DNA of 10,637 bases, from the NCBI GenBank assembly GCA_021202205.1, contig JAJQDJ010000051.1:1-10637 (forward strand). Reading direction: 5' to 3'. Within the stretch, counting starts at the first letter, position 1; each line of letters begins with the position of its first letter. Shown here piece by piece: positions 1 through 7,221 of the stretch. The position numbers and the translations under genes are program-made. The stretch is from Erysipelotrichaceae bacterium. GTDB taxonomy: Bacteria; Bacillota_I; Bacilli_A; Erysipelotrichales; Coprobacillaceae. The notes beneath the pieces are model-generated. The model was not told the DNA's origin. It saw only the letters and a program-made list of their open reading frames with translations, and ran no database searches.

Positions 1-90
1 TATAAAAATTAAATTTTTTTCATCTTAATTCCACTTTCTGCTTGCAATTCGGGGACAAAATGATGCAAAGAAATTATCATTATTATTTGA

Positions 91-96
91 AAGGAG
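91..96 (+). promoter_or_regulatory. Ribosome binding site that fixes the pepF start
   Basis: AAGGAG lies 5 nt before the ATG at 102. The reading frame is open upstream to a TTG at 42 and an ATG at 60, but neither has a comparable site and the extra residues do not look like the start of the family. A weak possible promoter, GGGACA (52-57) and TATCAT (75-80) with a 17-nt spacer, would place transcription start near 87, which also favours the ATG at 102. Confidence 0.8.
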
Positions 97-101
97 TTTT
101 T

Positions 102-1874
102 ATGAAAAGAGAAGAAATAGATATAAAAGATACGTGGGATTTATCGTTAATTTACAAAGAAGATAGTGATTTTTATCATGACCTAGATAAAGCCAAAGCA
201 CTACTTAAAAGTATTACTAACCAAAAAGAGAGCTTTTTAGATAATACAGATACCTTTTTGGAATTTCATGAAGATTATATTCAATTATCACGCTATATTC
301 AAAAGTTACATTGTTTTGCCCATCTTCATTGTGATGTCGAACCTAATAATCAAAACTACCAGACAATGTATGCCGCAATTATGGCTTTCTATAACCAAGT
401 ACAGGCATCTCTCGATTTTTATAGTGTATCATTGATTAACAATAATGAAAAAGTAGAAAAGTTTCTACAAGATGATAGATTAAAAGAATATCGCTACTCT
501 ATTAATGATATATTAAGAAATAAGCCTCATATTTTATCACAAGAAATGGAAACATTGATTTCTAAAACAGCGACTATAGCTGACACCAGTGAACAAGTTT
601 TTGATGCCTTACGTTTAGAATATGAACCAGTTTTGGTTGATGGTAAAAAGAAAACACTCAATAGTGCGACTTTAACAGAATTCTTAAAGAATAAAAATCC
701 AAGAGTGAGACGTGATGCTTATCATCATTTCTTTAAAGAATATAAAAAGTATCAAAATGCCTTTGCAACAACACTATCAGGTGTTATGAAAAAGGATGCT
801 TTTTATGCTGATGTCAGAAAGTTTGATAGCCCTTTAGAAGCATCATTATTTGATGATAATGTGCCTACAAGCTTATTTTATAAGATATTAGATAAAGCCA
901 TTAAGGAATATCGTCCATTATTTCATCGCTATAATGCTTTAAAAAAGAAGATATTAAAGATTGATGAGATGTATAATTATGATTTAAGTGTTCCTTTAGT
1001 CGAATATGAAACAAAGAAATATACGATTGATGAATGTTTTGATATTATTTTAGGTGTTGTCAGTATTTATGGGGATGAATATGTGAATATTATCAAACAA
1101 GCTAAAGAAGAAAGATGGATTGATTATTATCCTCATGATGGTAAACGTATTGGAGCTTATAGCAGTGGATGCTATGATACAAGACCTTATGTGCTAATGA
1201 ACTTTATTGGTGATTATAACTCATTATCAACAATGATTCATGAATTGGGACACAGTTGTCATACCTATTTATCTTGCCATTATCAAACACCAGTTAATTG
1301 TGATTATCGTATCTTTGTAGCTGAAGTTGCTTCTACGGTCAATGAAACATTACTCATTAACTATATGTTAGAACATGCTACTAGTAAAGAAGAGAAAGCC
1401 TATTATTTGTATGAATTCTTAGAAAATTGTGTAGGATTGATTTTTAGACAACCAATGTATGCGGAGTTTGAAGATATTTTACATAACTATGCCAAAGATG
1501 GAACGCCTATGTCAGCAAAAGTGATTACAGATTTGTATTATCAAAAGAATCAGGATTATTTTGGATCTGATGTTAAGATGGATGATTTGGTTGGTTATTC
1601 ATGTTTCTATATTCCTCATTTCTATTATAATTATTACGTGTATAAGTATACTTTAGGTATGACGGTCGCTTTAGCTGTTGTTTCAAGACTACTCCAAGGT
1701 GATGAGATTCAAAAGGAAGCATACTTAAATTTCCTTAAATCAGGTGGTAGCAAGGATCCTGTTGATTTATTAAAGTCAGCTTTGGTTGATCCAACTGAAG
1801 ATGACTTATATGATGATGCCTTCCATTATTTTGAAGATTTATTAAATCAATTTGAAGAACTTATTGAGCAATGA
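102..1874 (+). CDS. pepF: Oligoendopeptidase F (M3 family zinc metallopeptidase)
   Basis: This is a cytoplasmic zinc endopeptidase that cleaves short peptides, typically in peptide turnover and nutrition. From the ATG at 102 the protein has 590 residues, close to the usual ~600 for PepF. The catalytic HELGH motif is at residues 380-384, with E381 as general base and H380/H384 as zinc ligands. The third ligand is E408 in the downstream segment FVAEVASTVNE, the spacing expected for M3 enzymes. The N-terminal half is the long helical region that covers the active-site channel. There is no signal peptide or membrane segment. The gene appears monocistronic: no partner precedes it in the window and a hairpin terminator follows directly. 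PepF versus a close M3 paralogue cannot be separated by eye, but the family call is firm. Confidence 0.95.
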   Translation: MKREEIDIKDTWDLSLIYKEDSDFYHDLDKAKALLKSITNQKESFLDNTDTFLEFHEDYIQLSRYIQKLHCFAHLHCDVEPNNQNYQTMYAAIMAFYNQVQASLDFYSVSLINNNEKVEKFLQDDRLKEYRYSINDILRNKPHILSQEMETLISKTATIADTSEQVFDALRLEYEPVLVDGKKKTLNSATLTEFLKNKNPRVRRDAYHHFFKEYKKYQNAFATTLSGVMKKDAFYADVRKFDSPLEASLFDDNVPTSLFYKILDKAIKEYRPLFHRYNALKKKILKIDEMYNYDLSVPLVEYETKKYTIDECFDIILGVVSIYGDEYVNIIKQAKEERWIDYYPHDGKRIGAYSSGCYDTRPYVLMNFIGDYNSLSTMIHELGHSCHTYLSCHYQTPVNCDYRIFVAEVASTVNETLLINYMLEHATSKEEKAYYLYEFLENCVGLIFRQPMYAEFEDILHNYAKDGTPMSAKVITDLYYQKNQDYFGSDVKMDDLVGYSCFYIPHFYYNYYVYKYTLGMTVALAVVSRLLQGDEIQKEAYLNFLKSGGSKDPVDLLKSALVDPTEDDLYDDAFHYFEDLLNQFEELIEQ

Positions 1875-1889
1875 GAAATCATTGCTTTT
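1867..1889 (+). terminator. Intrinsic terminator of pepF, containing its stop codon
   Basis: AGCAATGA (1867-1874) pairs perfectly with TCATTGCT (1879-1886) around a GAAA loop and is followed by a T-rich tract. The TGA stop codon is the end of the left arm. The opposite strand has no T-run after the hairpin, so it should mainly stop rightward transcription. Confidence 0.7.
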
Positions 1890-2351
1890 AACTTTTAAAA
1901 ATAGGTAAATCAAGAGGAAAATATGTCCAATAAGATATCAATGCTAATATAATAATAAAAATCATTATCGTTACATATATATGCAAATACCAGCCATCGT
2001 TATAAGCTACATGAGTAAACCCATTGCCAATAAGTAATGCAATAAACAACAATCCTATATCCATCCATAGACTTGTGATATTGAGACCAATATGATAGAA
2101 GTAATAAATGATAACATTGATGTTAACAAGCCTACAAGATATGGAAATAAGATATGCTTATCTTGTTTATAGTATTGAAAATATAAATATATATCTATAA
2201 ACATCATAGGATATAAAGAAAGCTTTAAATGTTCAAAAATACTTTCATTAATAGGAAATATTAATGAAAGAGGAAAATAAGGAAAATAATCATAGATAAA
2301 ATGAAAACAGGAATCCATTAGAAATTCTAATAATGTTATCATCAGTATCAT
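1888..2351 (-). pseudogene. DUF6512-like membrane protein, single frameshift
   Basis: The first reading frame runs from the ATG at 2351 to a TAG at 2055 (98 residues). It contains the family-like block NESIFEHLKLSLYPM after an FHFIYDYFP segment. Past about 2100 the recognisable sequence continues in another frame: FYHIGLNITSLWMDIG, two hydrophobic segments, then the ending YFPLDLPIFKS and a TAA at 1888-1890. One missing base around 2095-2110 explains the switch. With it restored, the protein is about 154 residues with several membrane segments and resembles DUF6512 proteins from Firmicutes, whose function is unknown. No ribosome binding site precedes the ATG at 2351, and an in-frame TAA lies shortly upstream, so the 5' end may also be degraded. 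A sequencing error is the alternative for the frameshift. The family call comes from motif recall, not a search. Confidence 0.7.
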
Positions 2352-2433
2352 CGTATCAGCTAGTTTAATTTATGAATGAGACTATACTTTTATGATATTT
2401 CTTGATAAAATAATAGAAAAGTGAGGTAGACAT

Positions 2434-3495
2434 ATGAAAAGAAATGAAACACGTTCATTTAAAGTAGGAAATTTAATATTAGGTGGAAATGATCATGTCA
2501 TTATTCAATCAATGTGTAATACAAAAACAAAAGATACTGATGCTACTATTCAACAAATATTACAATTAGAAGATGCAGGATGCGAATTAGTGAGAGTGGC
2601 TGTATTCGATAAAGAAGATGCCAATAGTATAAGTACAATTAAACAAAGTATTCATATACCTTTGGTAGCTGATATTCATTTTGATTATCGCTTGGCTTTA
2701 ATATGTATTGAACAAGGTATCGATAAGATACGTATTAATCCTGGTAATATCGGCTCTTATGAAAAGGTGAAAGCAGTCGTTGATGCTTGCAAAGAAAAAC
2801 ATATTCCTATTCGTATTGGGGTGAATGGTGGTTCTTTAGAAAAAGAAATATTAGAAAAATATGGTGAACCAACAGCGCAAGGTATGATTGAAAGTGCTAA
2901 GAAGCATATTGATATATTAGAATCATTGGATTTTCATGATTATGCGATATCATTAAAATCATCCAATACATTACTAACAATTGAAGCTTATACACTTGCC
3001 AGTGAAACATTTGATTGTCCACTGCATATCGGTGTAACAGAAGCAGGGACAAAGTTAAGTGGTACAATTAAATCTTCATTAGGTATTGGTACATTATTAT
3101 ATCAAGGTATCGGCAATACAATACGTGTATCTTTAAGTGCTGATCCTGTAGAAGAAATAAAGGTTGCCAAAACATTACTAAAAGAGCTGGGGCTCATCAA
3201 TAATGTCCCAACATTGGTTTCTTGTCCAACATGTGGACGTATTCAATATGATTTAATACCCGTCGCTAATGAAATAGAAGATTTCTTAAACAATATCCAT
3301 AGTGATATTACTGTAGCTATTATGGGTTGTGCCGTTAATGGCCCTGGAGAAGCTAAACATGCCGATATTGGTATTGCTGGTGGTGTTAGAGAAGGATTGC
3401 TTATTAAAAAAGGAGAAATTGTAAGAAAAGTTAAACAGGAAGACATGGTTGAAACATTAAAACAAGAAATACTCAAAATGACAAAAGAAGATTGA
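2434..3495 (+). CDS. ispG: 4-hydroxy-3-methylbut-2-en-1-yl diphosphate synthase (flavodoxin/ferredoxin), IspG/GcpE
   Basis: IspG converts methylerythritol cyclodiphosphate to HMBPP, the penultimate step of the MEP isoprenoid pathway, using a [4Fe-4S] cluster and reduced flavodoxin or ferredoxin. At 353 residues it matches the compact bacterial two-domain form. The N-terminal TIM barrel carries GCELVRVAV, PLVADIHFDYRLA and KIRINPGNIG. The C-terminal domain supplies the cluster ligands: C264 and C267 in SCPTCGR, and C299 in GCAVNGPGE, whose E306 is the expected fourth ligand. The GTGAGG site at 2421-2426 is 7 nt before the ATG. The gene lies alone between the broken DUF6512 gene and the convergent nfo. 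Its TGA stop is inside the shared terminator hairpin. No strong promoter is visible, although TATGAT at 2391 is a possible -10. Confidence 0.97.
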   Translation: MKRNETRSFKVGNLILGGNDHVIIQSMCNTKTKDTDATIQQILQLEDAGCELVRVAVFDKEDANSISTIKQSIHIPLVADIHFDYRLALICIEQGIDKIRINPGNIGSYEKVKAVVDACKEKHIPIRIGVNGGSLEKEILEKYGEPTAQGMIESAKKHIDILESLDFHDYAISLKSSNTLLTIEAYTLASETFDCPLHIGVTEAGTKLSGTIKSSLGIGTLLYQGIGNTIRVSLSADPVEEIKVAKTLLKELGLINNVPTLVSCPTCGRIQYDLIPVANEIEDFLNNIHSDITVAIMGCAVNGPGEAKHADIGIAGGVREGLLIKKGEIVRKVKQEDMVETLKQEILKMTKED

Positions 3496-3510
3496 TTTCA
3501 ATCTTCTTTT
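3483..3510. terminator. Bidirectional terminator shared by ispG and nfo
   Basis: A perfect 12-bp stem (arms 3483-3494 and 3499-3510) encloses a 4-base ATTT loop. Each arm is AAAAGAAGATTG read from its own 5' side, so both strands end in a T-run. The ispG stop (3493-3495) lies in the left arm and loop, and the nfo stop (3509-3511) overlaps the right arm. Only 13 nt separate the two coding regions. Confidence 0.9.
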
Positions 3511-4369
3511 ACTTTAATGCATCATTAAATTTTTGATTTCTAAACATGTTAATTTCCTCTTTATAAGGTGCATGTTCAGCAATATAAGGTGTTTCTAATA
3601 TCTTAGGGATATCTTTTAACAATGGATGATGAACAATCATATTTAAAGTATCAAAACCAATAAATCCATAACCAATGTTTTCATGTCTATCTTTATGAGA
3701 ACCTTGAGGATTTTTAGAATCATTGACGTGTACAACCAATATTTTATCTATACCAATCTTTTCATCAAATTCCATTAAAATATCATCAAACTTTGTTAAA
3801 TCATAACCAGCATCATGCATATGACATGTATCAATAGTGACACCTAAGAGTTCATTGTATTTCGTATATTTTATGATATATTGAAGTTGATCAAAACTAT
3901 AACCAAGTTCACTACCTTTGCCCGCCATTGTTTCTAATGCAATATGAACATGTTGATTGGGATTCAAAACCATATTAAGACCTTCGACAATCTTATCTAA
4001 ACCCACTTGTTCCCCAGCTTTAACATGACTACCAGGATGTAAAACCATACGTGATACACCAATGGCTTCACATCTATCAATTTCTTCTTTTAAAAATCGT
4101 ACAGCCAAATCAAATGTTTCCGTTTTAATTGTATTGGCTAAATTAATAATATAAGGAGCATGCACAACTACTTTATCGATATCAATATTGTTTTCTTCCA
4201 TAAGTGCTTTAGCTTCATCGATTTTTAATTGATTAATAGGCTTTCTGAAAGTATTTTGTGGTGCGCCCGTATAAAACATAAAAGTATTAGCCCCGTAGCT
4301 TAATGCTTCTTTAACAGCTCCATAAAGCATATCTTTGCCCTTCATTGAAACATGGGATCCAATAATCAT
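3509..4369 (-). CDS. nfo: Endonuclease IV (AP endonuclease, Nfo)
   Basis: Nfo cleaves the DNA backbone 5' of abasic sites and removes 3'-blocking groups in base excision repair. The 286 residues match the usual 280-290 for the family. The tri-zinc site of this TIM-barrel enzyme is complete: H70 (VVHAPYIINLAN), H111 (LHPGSH), E146 (ALETMAGKGSE), D180 and H183 (IDTCHMHDAGYD), H214 (VVHVNDSK), D227 and H229 (KDRHENIG) and E259 (ILETPY). The N-terminal GSHVS is also typical. Its ATG overlaps the cshB stop codon (ATGA), and a GAGG site about 10 nt upstream lies inside cshB, so the two are probably one transcript with coupled translation. The same pair, yqfR-yqfS, is adjacent in B. subtilis. Confidence 0.97.
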   Translation of the reverse strand: MIIGSHVSMKGKDMLYGAVKEALSYGANTFMFYTGAPQNTFRKPINQLKIDEAKALMEENNIDIDKVVVHAPYIINLANTIKTETFDLAVRFLKEEIDRCEAIGVSRMVLHPGSHVKAGEQVGLDKIVEGLNMVLNPNQHVHIALETMAGKGSELGYSFDQLQYIIKYTKYNELLGVTIDTCHMHDAGYDLTKFDDILMEFDEKIGIDKILVVHVNDSKNPQGSHKDRHENIGYGFIGFDTLNMIVHHPLLKDIPKILETPYIAEHAPYKEEINMFRNQKFNDALK

Positions 4370-5742
4370 AAGTTTTCTTCCTCTTTTAAACGTTTCTCTC
4401 TTTGTGCTTGTTTATAACGTTCTTTCTTTTGACGTTTAATATCTTGTTGAATAATTTGACGTTTTTCTTTACGAACGAGTTTATCGATTTCACGTTGACG
4501 TTTTTTCTTATAACCAGGTTTCACTTTTCGAGGTTTTCTAACAATACCAGATATCTTGCTTTCTAATTCTGTTTGATGCTTTGGACGGTTCTTACGTCTT
4601 TGTCTTTCTTTGGTATCTACAAAAGTATGGCCTTTAGGTTCCTTCATTTCAAAATGAATACCCTTCTTCTCTAAAGCTTCAACTAAACTTTGATTGTTCG
4701 TATCATACATACTGTAGCATTCACCCGTATACTTACCTCGGCCACAACGACCACTTCTATGAATATAGAAATCCAACTCCTTAGGAAATTCCATATTAAT
4801 AATATGACTCACGCCATCAATATCAATCCCTCTAGCAGCAATATCTGTCGCTACTATATATTGATAATCCATATTCTTAATACGACGCATCATTTGTTTT
4901 CTTTCTCTTGGTTCTAAATTCCCATGAATCTCCCCTACTTTATAACCATCTTTTCTTAACTTATGAGCTATCTCCTGCACTTCTGTACGTTTATTGCAAA
5001 AAATAATACATATATAAGGATCAATAATATTCATTACAGACTTTAATACTTCATAGCGATCCCTATGTTTTGTAGGAATAAGATAATGGGAAATATTTTG
5101 TGATGTTGTAAGCTTACTATCAATTTCAATCAATTTAGGATTATGCATATATTTATTCAAAAATGGTCTTAACATTTGTGGTATAGTAGCTGAAAAAACC
5201 ATCATTTGCAAATTATCTTTCATCTTTCCAAGTACGGCATCCAAATCTTCTAAATATCCAAACTCTAAAGTCATATCTGCTTCATCAATAACAAATATAT
5301 CTGCCGTTGTAATTTTTAATGCTTGCTCATTCAATGATAAATCTTTGATTCTTCCAGGTGTTCCTATCACAATATGTGGTTGAACACTTAATTTTTGAAT
5401 AGCTTTTTGCTTATCACTACCACCAATTATCAATGATACTCTTATATCCTTATTATGTTTGACAAACAATTGTGCCGCTTCATATATTTGACTCGCTAAT
5501 TCTCTAGTAGGAGCTGTAATGACAGCTTGTACATATGGATGTTCTACATCTATCATATCCATAATAGGAATTAAAAAAGCATGCGTTTTTCCTGTTCCTG
5601 TTTGTGATATTCCTATAATGTCTCGATGTTTATAAACAAGAGGAATCACCTCTTTTTGAATTTTTGTTGGTTCTTGAAATTTTAAATTATCAATTGTTTC
5701 TTTAATAAAAGGTTTAAACATATATTGTTCAAATAATTTCAT
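4366..5742 (-). CDS. cshB: DEAD-box ATP-dependent RNA helicase, CshB-like
   Basis: This is an ATP-dependent RNA helicase; CshB-type enzymes act in cold adaptation, ribosome assembly and RNA turnover. From the ATG at 5742 it has 458 residues. Motifs in order: Q-motif region (PTKIQ, about 25-29), motif I SQTGTGKT (46-53), Ia PTRELA (78-83), Ib TPGR (128-131), II DEAD (153-156), III SAT (184-186), IV IIFCNK (246-251), V ATDIAARGID (298-307) and VI HRSGRCGR (328-335), where Cys replaces the more usual Thr. After the second RecA domain comes a tail (about 375-458) very rich in Lys/Arg, suited to RNA binding. SQTGTGKTHAF and the motif after the helicase core (ERQRRKNRPK) point to CshB rather than CshA. 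It is the first gene of an operon with nfo and is divergent from the TPR/cold-shock-like gene. Confidence 0.93.
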   Translation of the reverse strand: MKLFEQYMFKPFIKETIDNLKFQEPTKIQKEVIPLVYKHRDIIGISQTGTGKTHAFLIPIMDMIDVEHPYVQAVITAPTRELASQIYEAAQLFVKHNKDIRVSLIIGGSDKQKAIQKLSVQPHIVIGTPGRIKDLSLNEQALKITTADIFVIDEADMTLEFGYLEDLDAVLGKMKDNLQMMVFSATIPQMLRPFLNKYMHNPKLIEIDSKLTTSQNISHYLIPTKHRDRYEVLKSVMNIIDPYICIIFCNKRTEVQEIAHKLRKDGYKVGEIHGNLEPRERKQMMRRIKNMDYQYIVATDIAARGIDIDGVSHIINMEFPKELDFYIHRSGRCGRGKYTGECYSMYDTNNQSLVEALEKKGIHFEMKEPKGHTFVDTKERQRRKNRPKHQTELESKISGIVRKPRKVKPGYKKKRQREIDKLVRKEKRQIIQQDIKRQKKERYKQAQREKRLKEEENL

Positions 5743-5749
5743 TTTTAAG

Positions 5750-5757
5750 CCTCCTTT
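5750..5757 (-). promoter_or_regulatory. Strong ribosome binding site that fixes the cshB start
   Basis: The minus strand reads AAAGGAGG, a near-perfect anti-SD match, 7 nt before the ATG at 5742-5740. The frame is open to a TTG at 5760, but that codon would overlap the ribosome binding site itself, so the ATG is the real start. Confidence 0.9.
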
Positions 5758-5768
5758 CAAGCTTTATG

Positions 5769-5797
5769 ATTATAACTTAAAAATCAAAAAAAAGCAA
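5769..5797 (-). promoter_or_regulatory. Probable promoter of cshB-nfo
   Basis: The minus strand has a perfect TATAAT -10 at 5774-5769 and a weak -35, TTGCTT, at 5797-5792, separated by 17 nt of T-rich sequence. The predicted start is near 5762, giving a leader of about 20 nt before the cshB ATG. Confidence 0.5.
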
Positions 5798-5850
5798 TTA
5801 TATGATTTTCAATGTTCCATAATCATATTAAAATAAACTTTCTTTTTTTC

Positions 5851-5879
5851 TTCACAATATCCCCTAAACTTGTTATAAT
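5851..5879 (+). promoter_or_regulatory. Promoter of the TPR/cold-shock-like gene
   Basis: TTCACA (5851-5856), a 17-nt spacer and a perfect TATAAT (5874-5879) preceded by TG at 5871-5872 make a near-consensus extended -10 housekeeping promoter. The start should fall near 5886, immediately before the ribosome binding site, leaving a leader of only about 14 nt. Confidence 0.75.
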
Positions 5880-5899
5880 ATACTCCGAGGTGATGAATC

Positions 5900-7150
5900 G
5901 TGGAAAAACGTGAACCAAAAGATTTGACAATTTATAGAAGACGTTTTGACGAAGATCCTAGCTCGTTTAATGATTTTCAAGCTATGGATTATGTAAGAGA
6001 ATTAAAAAATCAAGGACTAATGGATGATGCTATCGAGGTAGGAAGAACTTTCTTACAGATAGATGAAGGATTGACAGGTTTTATAAACTATTATGGATAT
6101 GCCCTTTATAATAAATTCATTAATATTGATGAAAAATCAATCAACGATAAAGAGAACTTATTTTACTCTATTGTAGATGAAATACTTTCTATTACAAAAC
6201 AGGAAAAATATTCTCCTTATGAAGCAACTATCAACAAAGTAACAAGACACATTCTTAATACGAAACCTGTTGATTATGCTAAGTTAGCATCTTATTTAGA
6301 TAAATTAGATGTTGTTGCTTTAAATGGTGAACCATTTGTCAACAAAGATGGAAAAGAATTTGAATCTAAGAAAGAGAAATGGTATCGTCTAAGAGTGAGA
6401 AGTGCATATGAGACTGGTGATTATGCTAAATGTGTAGAAGCTAGTAATATGGCATTTTCTCAACCATTAAAGTGGCATTATAATAATCAGAACTGGATTA
6501 AATATTACCGTGCCAGTGCTTTAGTAAAATTAGAAAGATATGAAGAAGCAGAAAATGAATTCTTAGCTTTAGGTAACCGTATTCCTACTGGTGACGCTTT
6601 TGAGGTTTTATACAGCTTATATATGAATACTGGTAGAGAAAAGGAAGCTTATCAAAATCTTATTTATAAATTCTTTAATGAAGGTTATGGCATTGATAAA
6701 TTAGATGTTTATGAAAAAGTATTGGATATGGTTAAAACTGGCAAAAATACTGATACAAGAGCCTTAGCTAAGGCTCTTGTTTATAAGCTTAAAGAAGAAA
6801 ATGATATGGATGTTAGTGATAACGAAATTGATGAAGCTTATACATCAAGAGATAGTTCTTCATTATACGATCGTTTCTATAATCAGTTAATGGAACATTT
6901 GGATGATTATATTGATCGTAAAGAAGGAAGAGTTGCTTATTACAATAGTGACAAAGAATTTGGTAGTATTTATGTTCATGATGAAGATAACATATTCTTT
7001 AGACAATCAGATTATATTTATGATGAAGAAGTTGAAAAAAGAGATGTTGTTGAATATAGCGTTATGAAGACTTATGATGCTAAAAAACAAAGAGCTTCTA
7101 CCAAAGCTATTCTTTTAAAAACAATAGAACAAGCTCGTTCCTATGATTAA
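5900..7150 (+). CDS. TPR-type helical protein with C-terminal cold-shock-like domain
   Basis: I know no characterised homologue of this 416-residue protein. The start is GTG at 5900: GAGGTGAT at 5887-5894 is well placed, and the nearby ATG at 5893 opens a frame that stops at once. Residues about 20-80 and 155-260 look like TPR-style helix pairs, with patterns such as YETGDYAKCVEASNMAF and LERYEEAENEFLALG. Residues 343-405 look like a cold-shock/S1-like OB fold: GRVAYYNSDKEFGSIYV parallels the cold-shock G-x-V-x-x-(F/Y)-N ... GFGFI start (RNP1), DNIFFRQSD parallels RNP2, and KRDVVEYSV parallels the later strand. It is soluble, without signal peptide or membrane segments. It is divergent from cshB, so a role in RNA binding or scaffolding is plausible, but that is inference. 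A terminator follows, so it is monocistronic. Confidence 0.8.
   Translation: MEKREPKDLTIYRRRFDEDPSSFNDFQAMDYVRELKNQGLMDDAIEVGRTFLQIDEGLTGFINYYGYALYNKFINIDEKSINDKENLFYSIVDEILSITKQEKYSPYEATINKVTRHILNTKPVDYAKLASYLDKLDVVALNGEPFVNKDGKEFESKKEKWYRLRVRSAYETGDYAKCVEASNMAFSQPLKWHYNNQNWIKYYRASALVKLERYEEAENEFLALGNRIPTGDAFEVLYSLYMNTGREKEAYQNLIYKFFNEGYGIDKLDVYEKVLDMVKTGKNTDTRALAKALVYKLKEENDMDVSDNEIDEAYTSRDSSSLYDRFYNQLMEHLDDYIDRKEGRVAYYNSDKEFGSIYVHDEDNIFFRQSDYIYDEEVEKRDVVEYSVMKTYDAKKQRASTKAILLKTIEQARSYD
6755..6780. repeat. Perfect 26-bp palindrome inside the TPR/cold-shock-like gene
   Basis: Bases 6755-6767 and 6768-6780 are exact reverse complements centred on AGCT, encoding the residues TRALAKALV. Its GC content is higher than its surroundings. 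There is no T-run directly after it that would make a convincing terminator. Confidence 0.8.
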
Positions 7151-7173
7151 AACCGATGGATATCGGTTTTTTT
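7149..7173 (+). terminator. Intrinsic terminator of the TPR/cold-shock-like gene
   Basis: AAAACCGAT (7149-7157) pairs with ATCGGTTTT (7162-7170) around a 4-base loop, and the T-run continues to 7173. The TAA stop at 7148-7150 overlaps the base of the stem. Confidence 0.9.
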
Positions 7174-7183
7174 ATTTTCACCA

Positions 7184-7210
7184 ATATTAACTTATAACAT
7201 AAGTTAATAT
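7184..7210. promoter_or_regulatory. Inverted repeat upstream of the ZIP gene, candidate operator
   Basis: ATATTAACTTA (7184-7194) and TAAGTTAATAT (7200-7210) form a perfect 11-bp inverted repeat with a 5-base centre. It ends directly before the GAGGTGA ribosome binding site (7211-7217) of the ZIP gene and overlaps a possible -10, TATAAC (7193-7198). It lacks a T-run, and its position suits a metalloregulator operator. I cannot assign it to a specific regulator. Confidence 0.5.
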
Positions 7211-7221
7211 GAGGTGACATT

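Noticed and set aside
1..41. AT-rich start of the window as the terminator of an upstream gene
   Set aside because: AAAAATT...AATTTTT gives only a weak AT-only pairing, and no upstream gene is visible to support it.
42..101. N-terminal extension of pepF from the TTG at 42 or the ATG at 60
   Set aside because: A strong AAGGAG site sits directly before the ATG at 102, and the extension has no family-like sequence.
3243..3476. 77-residue open frame antisense to ispG
   Set aside because: It lies entirely inside the well-supported ispG C-terminal domain, including the cluster cysteines, and has no recognisable product.
4690..4917. 75-residue open frame antisense to cshB
   Set aside because: It is antisense to helicase motifs V and VI, has low complexity and no ribosome binding site.
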